From Leucobacter exalbidus (lineage in GTDB: Bacteria; Actinomycetota; Actinomycetes; Actinomycetales; Microbacteriaceae): DNA of 64,000 nucleotides. The notes beneath the pieces are model-generated. The model saw only the letters and a list, made by a program, of their open reading frames with translations, made no database searches and had not been told where the DNA came from. Every line of letters begins with the position of its first letter. Within the stretch, counting starts at the first letter, position 1. Both the position numbers and the translations under genes were made by a program. The stretch is from contig NZ_JAFIDA010000001.1 of NCBI RefSeq assembly GCF_017834145.1, forward strand, positions 930,001 to 994,000. Direction: 5' to 3'. Positions 34,520 to 44,492 of this stretch are shown here, piece by piece.

Positions 34520-35404
34520 CTAAGCTGCGGCCCGGGCGATCGCGAGGTAGTCTTCGATGCTGAGTTCTTCAGCACGCGACGTCGGATCAATGCCCGCGGC
34601 CTGCATGACAGTGACGGCCTGATCAAGCGTGCCCAGTACGGGCTGCAATGCCTGACGCAGCATCTTGCGGCGCTGCGCGAACGCGGCGTTCACGAGCGCA
34701 AACGTTGCCACACGTTCAGCTTCGGTTCCGCGCGGTTCGGCGAGTCGTTCGTACCCCACCAGCACCGAATCCACGCCGGGCACGGGCCAGAAGATGCGAC
34801 GGCTCACGGTGCCGGCGATGCGCCACGGGCCGTACCAGGCGGCCTTCGCACTCGGCGAACCGTATTCCTTTGATCCGGGGCCTGCCGCGATGCGGTACCC
34901 CACCTCAGCCTGCACCATCACGAGCCCCGCACGCAGCTGCGGAATCAGCTCGAGGAAGTGCATCAGAATCGGCACCGACACGTTGTAGGGCAGGTTTGCC
35001 ACCAGCACCTCGGGGGGCGCGGGCAACGCGGCCAGATCGGCCGCCGAGATTTCAAGTGCGTCGCTGCGCACCACGCGCAGGCGGGGTGCGTTCTCGTCGG
35101 CGAAGATACCGGGCTGCATGGTGCGCGCGGTCGTGGGCAGTTCTGCCGCGAGCCGGTGATCAATCTCGACGGCGGTGACATCGGCGCCCACCTCGGTGAT
35201 GCCGAGCGTGAGCGAGCCAAGGCCCGGGCCGACCTCGATCACGCGGTCGCCCGCAACAACGCCCGCGAGCCGCACGATCTTGCGCACCGTGTTGGGATCG
35301 ATCACAAAGTTCTGGCCGAGCTTCTTGGTGGGTGAGACGCCGAGACGTTCGGCGAGCTCACGTACTTCCACGGGCCCCAGCAGTGCCGGTTGTACCTCGC
35401 TCAT
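34520..35404 (-). CDS. rsmA: 16S rRNA dimethyladenosine transferase (KsgA)
   Basis: Dimethylates two adjacent adenosines in helix 45 of 16S rRNA late in 30S assembly. 294 residues: KKLGQNFVIDPNTVRKIV (about 27-44), SAM motif VIEVGPGLGSLTLGITEVGA (about 60-79), the catalytic VANLPYNVSVPILMHFLE, and SRRIFWPVPGVDSVLVGYER in the target-recognition part. ATG 35404 follows AAAGGAG and overlaps the tatD stop as ATGA; an in-frame start at 35485 is rejected because it would lie deep inside tatD. Confidence 0.96.
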   Translation of the reverse strand: MSEVQPALLGPVEVRELAERLGVSPTKKLGQNFVIDPNTVRKIVRLAGVVAGDRVIEVGPGLGSLTLGITEVGADVTAVEIDHRLAAELPTTARTMQPGIFADENAPRLRVVRSDALEISAADLAALPAPPEVLVANLPYNVSVPILMHFLELIPQLRAGLVMVQAEVGYRIAAGPGSKEYGSPSAKAAWYGPWRIAGTVSRRIFWPVPGVDSVLVGYERLAEPRGTEAERVATFALVNAAFAQRRKMLRQALQPVLGTLDQAVTVMQAAGIDPTSRAEELSIEDYLAIARAAA

Positions 35405-36348
35405 GCTGCGGTCTCCTTTGTTGCGTCGGCGTCGAAACTCCACGAGCCGTACACGCGTTCGGTGTTGGCCACCAGGCGTGCGCACACGTCTTCCAGTGAC
35501 TCGTCAAGTGTTTCAGACATGCGACGCACGGTGTGCGGCATCAGATAGGGGGCGTTGGGGCGGCCCCGCAAGGGTTCGGGCGTCAGAAATGGTGCGTCGG
35601 TTTCCACGAGCACCAATTCGGGCCGTGCCACCTGCAGCGCCTCGCGCAGGGCGGGCGCGTTCTTGAACGTTGAGGTGCCCGAGAACGACATGTACCAGCC
35701 GTGCTCGTTGCAGATGCGGGCGAGGCGCGCATCGCCCGAGAAACAGTGGAACACGGTGCGGGCGGGAGCGCCCACGCGGGTCAGCGTTGCCACGACCTCG
35801 TCGTGCGCGTCACGATCATGAATCTGCAGCGCGATACCGTTCGCTTTGGCGATCTCGATGTGCGTTTCAAATGCTTCGATCTGCGCGTCACGACCGTCTT
35901 CGCCGGTGCGGAAGAAATCGAGGCCGGTCTCCCCCACCGCGCGCACGCGCGGCTCTGACGCGAGCCTGGCAATTTCTGACAGGTGCGCGCTCAGCTTGCC
36001 CTGCGCAAACAGCTTGGGAGCCTCATTGGGGTGCAGCGCCACCGCCGCGAGCACGCGCGGGTCGCTCGCGGCGAGCTGCGCACTCCATTTGCTGGTGGCG
36101 AGGTCGGTGCCCACCTGCACCACACCGCGCACGCCCGCGAGTTCTGCGCGGTCGAGCGAGGCGATCGGATCGAGGGTGTCGATCCCGTCTTCGATTTCGA
36201 GGTGCGTGTGGTTGTCGTAGACCGCAATGGGGAGCGGCGGCGGCACCGCAGGGAGCGATAAATCGCGCTGCTGATCGCCGGATCGCGAACCATCGGTGCG
36301 CTTACGCAGCCCTCCGGCGGGTACTTCGGGGAGCTCCGACTGGCTCAC
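35401..36348 (-). CDS. tatD: TatD family metal-dependent DNase
   Basis: 315 residues. TIM-barrel hydrolase with metal ligands in YDNHTHLE (His-x-His), VGETGLDFFRT (Glu), LQIHDRDAHDE (His), VFHCFSGD (His) and LVETDAPFLTPEP (Asp). Members act as 3'-5' DNases in repair and stress. The N-terminal 40 residues before the first metal motif are low-complexity. GTG start at 36348 overlaps the metG stop as GTGA, and its own stop overlaps rsmA, so metG-tatD-rsmA are tightly coupled. Confidence 0.94.
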   Translation of the reverse strand: MSQSELPEVPAGGLRKRTDGSRSGDQQRDLSLPAVPPPLPIAVYDNHTHLEIEDGIDTLDPIASLDRAELAGVRGVVQVGTDLATSKWSAQLAASDPRVLAAVALHPNEAPKLFAQGKLSAHLSEIARLASEPRVRAVGETGLDFFRTGEDGRDAQIEAFETHIEIAKANGIALQIHDRDAHDEVVATLTRVGAPARTVFHCFSGDARLARICNEHGWYMSFSGTSTFKNAPALREALQVARPELVLVETDAPFLTPEPLRGRPNAPYLMPHTVRRMSETLDESLEDVCARLVANTERVYGSWSFDADATKETAA

Positions 36349-37940
36349 TTGCCCTTCTCCTCCGTTTCGATGCGGGGGAAGAGCACGGAGATGGGGTGCT
36401 GCTGGGTGCCGGCCTGCAGCCGACCCCAGTTGCCTGCATCCCGGATCGGCTGACCCTGCAGAGCACCCAGCGTCTCTTCAGCGCCCAGCGCAGCCCACAG
36501 CTTCGCCGTCGCCTCGGGGATCACGGGGGCGAGGAACTCGGCGAGTACGCGCAGCCCCTCGGTCGCGGTGTAGAGCACCGTCTGCAGGCGCTCGTCGTTG
36601 GCGGGGTCCTTCGCGAGCGCCCACGGCGCTTGCTCGGTGATGTAGCCGTTCAGTGCGTCCACGAGCTCCCAGATCGCTGCGATCGCTTCGTGGATCGCGA
36701 ACTTCTCGATCTTCTCGTCGGCGCGCGTGGCGATGCTCGCCGCGAGCTCGCGAATGGCTGCGTCGGCCGGGGTTTCGGCGCCTGCCTGCGGCACACGCGA
36801 TTCGAAGTACTTGGCGTTCATCGCGAGGACGCGGCTGGCCAGGTTGCCAAAGCCGTTGGCCAGCTCAGCCTGGTAGCGAGCCGCGAGGTCTTCCCAGCTG
36901 AACGAACCATCGTGGCCGAAGGAGATCGCGCGCATGAAGTAGTAGCGGAACGCGTCGGCACCGAACGTGTCGGTGATCTCGTTCGGGGCGATGCCCGTGA
37001 GCTTCGACTTTGACATCTTCTCGCCGCCGACGAGCAGCCAGCCGTGTGCGAAGACGTGCTCGGGCACGGGGAGGCCTGCGGCCATCAGCATGGCGGGCCA
37101 GATCACGGCGTGGAACCGCAGAATATCTTTACCCACGAGGTGGGTGGCGGGCCAGCGGCGCGCAAATTCTTCGTCGTCTTGGCCGTAGCCGATTGCGGTG
37201 ACATAGTTCAGCAGCGCGTCGAACCAGACGTAGGTGACGTGCTCAGAGTCCCAGGGAATCGGAATACCCCAGTCGAACGAGGTGCGCGAGATCGACAGAT
37301 CTTCGAGTCCCTGCTGCACAAACGCAATGACCTCGTTGCGTGCACTTGCGGGCTGCACGAAGTCGGGGCGCTCTTCGTAGAGCGCGAGGAGGCGATCTTG
37401 GAACGCGCTCATCTTGAAGAAATAGTTCTTCTCCTGCAGCAGCTCGAGCGGCTTGGAGTGGATCGCGCAGACCTTCTCGCCGACAAACGCACCCTCGCCG
37501 TCGACGATTTCGCTCTTGGGCTTGAACTCTTCGCAGCCCACACAGTAGAGGGCTTCGAACTCACCGGCGTAGACGTGGCCGTCATCGTGCAGCTTCTGCA
37601 GGAACTTGGCGACGCCAGCCTCGTGGCGGGGTTCGGTCGTGCGAATGAAGTCGTCATTCGAAATGTTGATCGTGTCGAGCAGCGGCTTCCACGCGGTCTC
37701 GACGAGGCGGTCGGCCCATTCCTTGGGCGCGACGCCGTTGGCGGTCGCGGTACGCAGAATCTTTTGGCCGTGCTCGTCAGTACCGGTGAGGAACCAGGTG
37801 TCGTCACCTGCCTGCCGGTGCCACCGCGCGAGCACGTCGGCCGCAACCTCGGTGTAGGCGTGCCCGATGTGGGGCGCGTCGTTCACATAGAAGATGGGCG
37901 TCGTCAGGAAGAACGAGGAGGGTTTGGGCATGGCCACCAT
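36345..37940 (-). CDS. metG: Methionyl-tRNA synthetase
   Basis: Charges tRNA-Met. A 531-residue class I synthetase with FYVNDAPHIGHAYTEV carrying the HIGH motif, the connective peptide with one CxxC (YCVGCEEF), and VGGEKMSKSKLTGIAPNE with the KMSKS loop; an anticodon-binding helical domain follows. It lacks the C-terminal tRNA-binding OB domain found in E. coli MetG, which is normal for actinobacterial enzymes. The start may be 37940 or the ATG at 37931. First gene of the metG-tatD-rsmA-ispE line. Confidence 0.96.
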   Translation of the reverse strand: MVAMPKPSSFFLTTPIFYVNDAPHIGHAYTEVAADVLARWHRQAGDDTWFLTGTDEHGQKILRTATANGVAPKEWADRLVETAWKPLLDTINISNDDFIRTTEPRHEAGVAKFLQKLHDDGHVYAGEFEALYCVGCEEFKPKSEIVDGEGAFVGEKVCAIHSKPLELLQEKNYFFKMSAFQDRLLALYEERPDFVQPASARNEVIAFVQQGLEDLSISRTSFDWGIPIPWDSEHVTYVWFDALLNYVTAIGYGQDDEEFARRWPATHLVGKDILRFHAVIWPAMLMAAGLPVPEHVFAHGWLLVGGEKMSKSKLTGIAPNEITDTFGADAFRYYFMRAISFGHDGSFSWEDLAARYQAELANGFGNLASRVLAMNAKYFESRVPQAGAETPADAAIRELAASIATRADEKIEKFAIHEAIAAIWELVDALNGYITEQAPWALAKDPANDERLQTVLYTATEGLRVLAEFLAPVIPEATAKLWAALGAEETLGALQGQPIRDAGNWGRLQAGTQQHPISVLFPRIETEEKGK

Positions 37941-37973
37941 TCTATCTGGTGCCGCGCCCCCGCATGCCCCGTG

Positions 37974-38453
37974 TTACGCAGGGTCACCCGCGACCCAGAT
38001 CTCGGGCTCGTGATGCACCTCAAAGTTCACGGAGTTCGCAATGAAGCACAGCTCTGCTGCCTCGGCATGCGCCGTGCGTGCTGCGGCGACCATGGAGGCT
38101 TCAGCAACCGTCACCCGCGGGCGCAGCGTGACGCGTTCAAATGCACCGCCGAGCCCCTCTTGCCGTAAGACTCCCACGGCCGTGTCGGTGTAGGCGGTGA
38201 CCACGATCTCGTGTCGCACGGCCACGTGGAGATACGACAGCATGTGGCACTGTGCCAGCGCCGAGATAAGTAGTTCCTCGGGGTTCCAGCGATCCTTGTT
38301 GCCGTGGAATGTGGGGTCTGCCGAGCCCTCCAGCGGCGGCTTATGCGCCGCGTGGATCAGCTGCTCGCGACCGTACGCGCGGTACCCACTCGTTCCGGTG
38401 CCGCGATTGCCCACCCACTCGACCCCGACCGAGTACTCATGCAGATTGTTCAT
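37974..38453 (-). CDS. OsmC family peroxiredoxin-like protein
   Basis: 159 residues of the OsmC/Ohr fold. The two conserved cysteines are in LISALAQCHMLSYLH (about residue 68) and AAELCFIANSVNF (about 135), so a thiol-based hydroperoxide reductase is likely. The segment DRWNPEELLISALAQCHM is typical of the YhfA/OsmC branch rather than Ohr. Stands 33 bases upstream of metG in the same direction; may be co-transcribed. Confidence 0.88.
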   Translation of the reverse strand: MNNLHEYSVGVEWVGNRGTGTSGYRAYGREQLIHAAHKPPLEGSADPTFHGNKDRWNPEELLISALAQCHMLSYLHVAVRHEIVVTAYTDTAVGVLRQEGLGGAFERVTLRPRVTVAEASMVAAARTAHAEAAELCFIANSVNFEVHHEPEIWVAGDPA

Positions 38454-38546
38454 GCGCTCACTCTAACCGGCCGAGTGCGCCCGCATACAGGGTGAAGTTA
38501 CTCGGATTGACGCGCACCTCGGGCGATTCTGACCCCGTCTCGGGGC

Positions 38547-38552
38547 TAGGAT
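38547..38552 (+). promoter_or_regulatory. -10 element for a leaderless gabT transcript
   Basis: TAGGAT is followed by six bases (TACAGC) and ATG 38559, with no ribosome-binding site. Confidence 0.5.
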
Positions 38553-38558
38553 TACAGC

Positions 38559-39899
38559 ATGAGCGAAGCCACCGTTTCCGAGTCCAGTATTCCCCAGCAG
38601 CGCCTTCTCGTCACCGAGATCCCTGGCCCGCGTTCGCAGGAGCTGCACGCCCGACGTCAGGCCGTCGTGCCTCCGGGGGTGCACAGCGTGCTGCCGGTCT
38701 ACATCGACCGCGCACACGATTCGATCGTCGTCGACGTCGACGGCAACCACATCATTGATGTGTGCGGTGGCATCGGCGTCATGACGATCGGCCACACCGA
38801 TGCTTCGGTAGTCGCTGCGGCCCGCGAGCAAATGGGCAAGGTGACACACACACTGTTCACGATGACCCCGTACGAGCCCTACGTACAGGTCGCCGAGTAC
38901 CTCGCGAAGTACGCGTCACAGCAGGAAACGTACAAGACCCTGCTCGTGAACTCGGGCTCAGAGGCCGTAGAGAACGGCGTCAAGATTGCACGCAAGTTCA
39001 CGGGTCGCCCCGGCGTTGCCGTGCTCGAGCACGCCTACCACGGCCGTACGCTGCTCACCTCGTCGATGAACTACAAGGCCGTTCCCTACGCGGCCGGGTA
39101 CGGCCCGCGCGCGGGCAACATCTACAAGGCCCCCAACTCGTACCCGTTGCACGACGGCCTCACGGGCGCCGAGGCTGCCGCGCGCACCATCGCTTACCTT
39201 GAGAAGTGCGCGGGCGCCGAAGACCTCGCGTGCCTCGTGTTTGAGCCCATTCAGGGCGAGGGCGGTTTCATCGTTCCCGCCGACGGCTTCCTCCCGGCAC
39301 TCGCCGAGTGGTGCCGCGCGAACGGTATCGTGTTCATCGCCGATGAGGTGCAGGCGGGTATCGCACGCAGCGGCAAGATGTTTGCGTTCGAGCACTTCGG
39401 CATTCAGCCTGACCTCGTGCTCACGGCCAAGGGCATCGCGGGCGGCCTCCCCCTCGCTGGCGTCACCGGTCGCGCCGAGATCATGGACAAGTCGCAGCCC
39501 GGCGGTCTCGGTGGCACGTTCGGCGGTAACCCCGTCGCGTGCGCGGCTGCCGTCGCCGTCTTTGAGACCATCGAGCGCGACAACCTGCTGCTCGAGGCTC
39601 AGCGCATCGAGGCCACGTTCTCGGCGGGTTTGAAGGCCCTCCAGGCAAAGTACCCGGCAATCGCCGAGGTGCGCGGTCACGGTGCGATGCTCGCATTCGA
39701 GCTCACGAAGCCGGGCACGACCGAGCCTGATGCCGACCTCGTCGCCAGCATCATCGATTTCGCTGCGAAGCAGGGTGTCATGCTGCTCTCGGCGGGCATC
39801 TACAACCAGGCCATTCGCCTACTGCCGTCGCTGAAGATGACCGACGAGCTGATCGCTGACATCCTCAGCGTGCTCGACGAGGCATTTGCCGCGGCGTAA
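38559..39899 (+). CDS. gabT: 4-aminobutyrate aminotransferase
   Basis: A 446-residue class III PLP aminotransferase converting GABA and 2-oxoglutarate to succinic semialdehyde and glutamate. Visible: DVCGGIGVMTIGHTDASVVA near the N-terminus, LLVNSGSEAVENGVKIARKF (PLP phosphate), EHAYHGRTLLTSSM, FIADEVQAGIARSGKMFAFE (Asp on the PLP ring) and LTAKGIAGGLPLAGVTG (Schiff-base Lys). Other omega-amino acids such as 5-aminovalerate are possible substrates. No succinate-semialdehyde dehydrogenase is adjacent. Single gene with its own promoter and terminator. Confidence 0.93.
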   Translation: MSEATVSESSIPQQRLLVTEIPGPRSQELHARRQAVVPPGVHSVLPVYIDRAHDSIVVDVDGNHIIDVCGGIGVMTIGHTDASVVAAAREQMGKVTHTLFTMTPYEPYVQVAEYLAKYASQQETYKTLLVNSGSEAVENGVKIARKFTGRPGVAVLEHAYHGRTLLTSSMNYKAVPYAAGYGPRAGNIYKAPNSYPLHDGLTGAEAAARTIAYLEKCAGAEDLACLVFEPIQGEGGFIVPADGFLPALAEWCRANGIVFIADEVQAGIARSGKMFAFEHFGIQPDLVLTAKGIAGGLPLAGVTGRAEIMDKSQPGGLGGTFGGNPVACAAAVAVFETIERDNLLLEAQRIEATFSAGLKALQAKYPAIAEVRGHGAMLAFELTKPGTTEPDADLVASIIDFAAKQGVMLLSAGIYNQAIRLLPSLKMTDELIADILSVLDEAFAAA

Positions 39900-39906
39900 A
39901 CCACAC

Positions 39907-39950
39907 ACGCAACAGGCCGCGCACCCCGAGGGGTGCGCGGCCTGTTGCGT
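39907..39950. terminator. Long hairpin between gabT and PP2C genes
   Basis: Perfect 20-base arms (39907-39926, 39931-39950) with loop CGAG, between convergent genes; a short TTT follows on the plus strand. Confidence 0.75.
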
Positions 39951-39975
39951 TTACGCTGTGGCGTGAGCTGAGAGG

Positions 39976-40860
39976 TTATTCCTCTTCGTCGCCCGAACGC
40001 TTCTTTGACGACGTGCTGGTGTCATCGAAGTCGTCTGTGTTCAGCCCCGGCGCCTCGACGAGGCCCGTGTCAACAACGTCGCCGACGGCGTGCACATCAA
40101 TCACGATCACCGTCACGTTGTCGCGCCCCGAGTTATCGAGGGCCTGCTTTACCAGCATGCTCGCGGCTTCTTCTGCGGTCTCGCAGGTCGCGAGGAAGTG
40201 CTGGATGCCGACGTCAGTGAGCTCTTTGGTGAGCCCATCTGAGCAGATCAACAGGCGTTGGCCCGCAATCAACGCGAGTGACGTGTAATCGGGCACGGCG
40301 GCCTCACCGAACCCGACCGCGCGCGTAATCACGTTGGCGTGCGGATGCGTCTCGGCCTCTTCGGGCGTGATCGCGCCCGTGTCGATCAGGTGCTGCACCA
40401 CCGAGTGGTCGACCGTGATCTGGCTGAGCGCGCCCTTGAAGTATTGGTAGACGCGTGAGTCGCCAATGTTGAATACGCGCCAGGTCGGCTCGTCCTCTGT
40501 GCTGAGAAACACACCGGTGACCGTGGTGCCAGCCCCCAGCTCGGTGTCGCCAGCGTCGAGTTCAATATCTTCGACAGCGTCAGCGAGCACCGCATCAAGA
40601 TCGGCGTCAGTGACCTGCTTCGAACCGCCCAGTTCGGCGATTCTGCGCACGACCGCGGCCGAAGCGACCTCGCCTGCTGAGTGCCCGCCCATGCCGTCGG
40701 CGACGGCAAAAACCGGGGCAATCGTCACAAAGCTGTCTTGGTTTGTGTCACGGCGGTGGCCGACGTCGGTCGCCCCGAACCACGACAGATCGAGCTCAAG
40801 CTCACTGTCGCTCCGGTAGCGCAAACGTCGCCGCGCGGCGTTCTCTCCGCGTGTCGTCAC
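39976..40860 (-). CDS. PP2C-family serine/threonine phosphatase
   Basis: About 294 residues, a metal-dependent phosphatase reversing Ser/Thr-kinase signalling. Motifs: TDVGHRRDTNQDSF (Arg and Asp ligands), VADGMGGHSAGEVAS, TTVTGVFL, NIGDSRVYQY, LLICSDGLTKEL and GRDNVTVIVIDV. No transmembrane helix, unlike PstP of mycobacteria; the last 30 residues are acidic with a Ser/Thr/Lys patch. GTG 40860 is preferred over GTG 40869, because AAAGAGG sits at proper distance only from it and it overlaps the stop of a short upstream ORF as GTGA. No kinase gene is nearby. Confidence 0.9.
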   Translation of the reverse strand: MTTRGENAARRRLRYRSDSELELDLSWFGATDVGHRRDTNQDSFVTIAPVFAVADGMGGHSAGEVASAAVVRRIAELGGSKQVTDADLDAVLADAVEDIELDAGDTELGAGTTVTGVFLSTEDEPTWRVFNIGDSRVYQYFKGALSQITVDHSVVQHLIDTGAITPEEAETHPHANVITRAVGFGEAAVPDYTSLALIAGQRLLICSDGLTKELTDVGIQHFLATCETAEEAASMLVKQALDNSGRDNVTVIVIDVHAVGDVVDTGLVEAPGLNTDDFDDTSTSSKKRSGDEEE

Positions 40861-40880
40861 TGCTTCCACCTCTTTGACAT
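40857..40880 (-). CDS. Putative leaderless seven-codon upstream ORF coupled to PP2C
   Basis: ATG (40880-40878) starts MSKRWKQ and stops at TGA (40859-40857), which overlaps the PP2C GTG as GTGA. A -10 hexamer TAGGAT (40892-40887) ends six bases before this ATG, so the expected transcript begins at it. The AAAGAGG inside the ORF is also the ribosome-binding site of the PP2C start. Translation of the peptide would therefore deliver or compete with ribosomes for PP2C. Purely inferred from layout. Confidence 0.4.
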   Translation of the reverse strand: MSKRWKQ

Positions 40881-40886
40881 CAGTAC

Positions 40887-40892
40887 ATCCTA
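40887..40892 (-). promoter_or_regulatory. -10 element upstream of the PP2C unit
   Basis: TAGGAT on the minus strand, identical to the gabT -10, six bases before the ATG of the short upstream ORF. No clear -35. Confidence 0.45.
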
Positions 40893-40931
40893 TCGCGGCC
40901 AGGCAGGCCGATACGTTACGAGCTTTAAGCT

Positions 40932-41702
40932 TTAGGCGCGGGTCGGTGCGCCCAGCTCGGTGACGAGGGTGAGCGTGTCACCGTCAAAGTCAAGGTTGAG
41001 GCCTGCGTCTTTCGCCCAGGCAATGAGCTCTTCAACGGAGGATACCGCTTGACCGGTTTGCGCCAGGCGACGAACCAGGTCACCCTTGGCCGCTTTATTG
41101 AAGTGGTTGAGGGCCCGCACTTGACCGTCAGCGCCGCGCTGGGCGACGTGGAGGCTGTGCCCCTCCCCCGCGCGCAGCGGCGCCAGTTGTGCGTAGTCCT
41201 TGGAGCGCAGATCGAGCGTGAACGCTGGCGCGTCCAGCTCTTCGTGGGCGGGTGCCCACACTCGCTTCAGCGGTTTACCCAGGTCGGGGAGCTTCGACGA
41301 GGCAGACAGCCGGTAGGCAGGAATCGGATCGAGAGCCCGCACCCGACCGAACAGGGCTGACTGAATCTGCACGTGCGCGCCGCACCAGGCACGTGCCTGA
41401 GCGCCGATGGTTTGGGCGTCGAGTGCGTCATAGAGCACCCCGGTGTAACGGTCGATCGCCGCCATAATGCCGCTCGACCCGATCGAGCGGTTGCGCGCGA
41501 TTTCACCCCGGTTCTTCACCCCAAGTTTGAGGGCTTTCACGGCCGTTTCTTCGTCGGCGTCGGGGGCGCACAGTGCTTCGAGGGCGGCGCGTACCGCTTC
41601 GCGGGCTGGGGTGAGCGCGGGGCCAAAGGCGAGCAGCTCGGTGTCGAGGCTCCCCGATCCGCCTTCGCGTTTCGTTTCTGATGGCGGCAGCAGAATCTGC
41701 AT
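40932..41702 (-). CDS. yaaA: Peroxide stress protein YaaA (DUF328/UPF0246)
   Basis: 256 residues. The N-terminus MQILLPPSETKREGG, the middle GVLYDALDAQTI and ALFGRVRALDPIPAYRLS, and the helix-hairpin-like ALNHFNKAAKGDLVRRL are characteristic. E. coli YaaA binds DNA and limits iron-driven oxidative damage during peroxide stress. It lies downstream of the atp operon, separated from atpC by a hairpin, and could be reached by readthrough. Confidence 0.9.
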   Translation of the reverse strand: MQILLPPSETKREGGSGSLDTELLAFGPALTPAREAVRAALEALCAPDADEETAVKALKLGVKNRGEIARNRSIGSSGIMAAIDRYTGVLYDALDAQTIGAQARAWCGAHVQIQSALFGRVRALDPIPAYRLSASSKLPDLGKPLKRVWAPAHEELDAPAFTLDLRSKDYAQLAPLRAGEGHSLHVAQRGADGQVRALNHFNKAAKGDLVRRLAQTGQAVSSVEELIAWAKDAGLNLDFDGDTLTLVTELGAPTRA

Positions 41703-41728
41703 GGCAACCTTTCTAGGGTTCAGACAGC

Positions 41729-41769
41729 AGAAGGCCGGTCGTACACACCAGGTGTACGACCGGCCTTCT
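41729..41769 (-). terminator. Hairpin at the end of the atp operon
   Basis: Perfect 18-base arms (41729-41746, 41752-41769) with a five-base loop between atpC and yaaA. The tail on the minus strand is GCTGTC, without a U-run. Confidence 0.65.
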
Positions 41770-41781
41770 AGAGAGGGAAGA

Positions 41782-42042
41782 CTACGCTACCAGCGTGGCC
41801 TTGCCCGCGACGATGTTGATCGTGTCGTGGTCAACCGAGAGGAAACCGCCCTCGGCGTCGACCGAAATCTGCTCGCCGCCTTCGGTGGTCACGCGCACCT
41901 CGCCCTGCGCAAGCAGCGCGAGCATGGGCTGGTGACCGCTGAGGATGCCGATTTCGCCCTCGACCGTACGCGCGACGACCTGAGAGGCAGTGCCTGCCCA
42001 GACCTGGCGATCAGCCGAGACGACATTCACGTTGAGGGCCAT
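41782..42042 (-). CDS. atpC: ATP synthase F1 subunit epsilon
   Basis: 86 residues: the N-terminal beta-sandwich domain only (NVNVVSADRQVWAGTASQVV, GEIGILSGHQPMLALL, FLSVDHDTINIVA). The C-terminal helical hairpin of longer homologues is absent, as in several actinobacteria, so epsilon-type inhibition by the extended hairpin is unlikely. Last gene of the atp operon, three bases after atpD. Confidence 0.95.
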   Translation of the reverse strand: MALNVNVVSADRQVWAGTASQVVARTVEGEIGILSGHQPMLALLAQGEVRVTTEGGEQISVDAEGGFLSVDHDTINIVAGKATLVA

Positions 42043-42045
42043 GAC

Positions 42046-44417
<2,372 letters not shown>

Positions 44418-44457
44418 GTCTCTCCTGTGTTGGTCGGTGCTGGCTGATGGTGGCGGT

Positions 44458-44483
44458 GAGGTGGGAGCTTACGCTCCCACCTC
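44458..44483 (-). other. Intercistronic hairpin between atpA and atpG
   Basis: GAGGTGGGAGC-ttac-GCTCCCACCTC, perfect 11-base arms in the middle of the operon, ten bases after the atpA stop codon. It may protect the atpA message or reduce downstream expression; no U-run follows. Confidence 0.6.
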
Positions 44484-44492
44484 GGTCCGTCA

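Noticed and set aside
35670-37013. Open frame of 447 codons on the plus strand across tatD and metG
   Set aside because: Arg-rich, low-complexity antisense sequence opposite two well-supported genes.
37044-38168. Open frame of 374 codons on the plus strand
   Set aside because: Opposite metG and OsmC; no recognisable domain and no ribosome-binding site.
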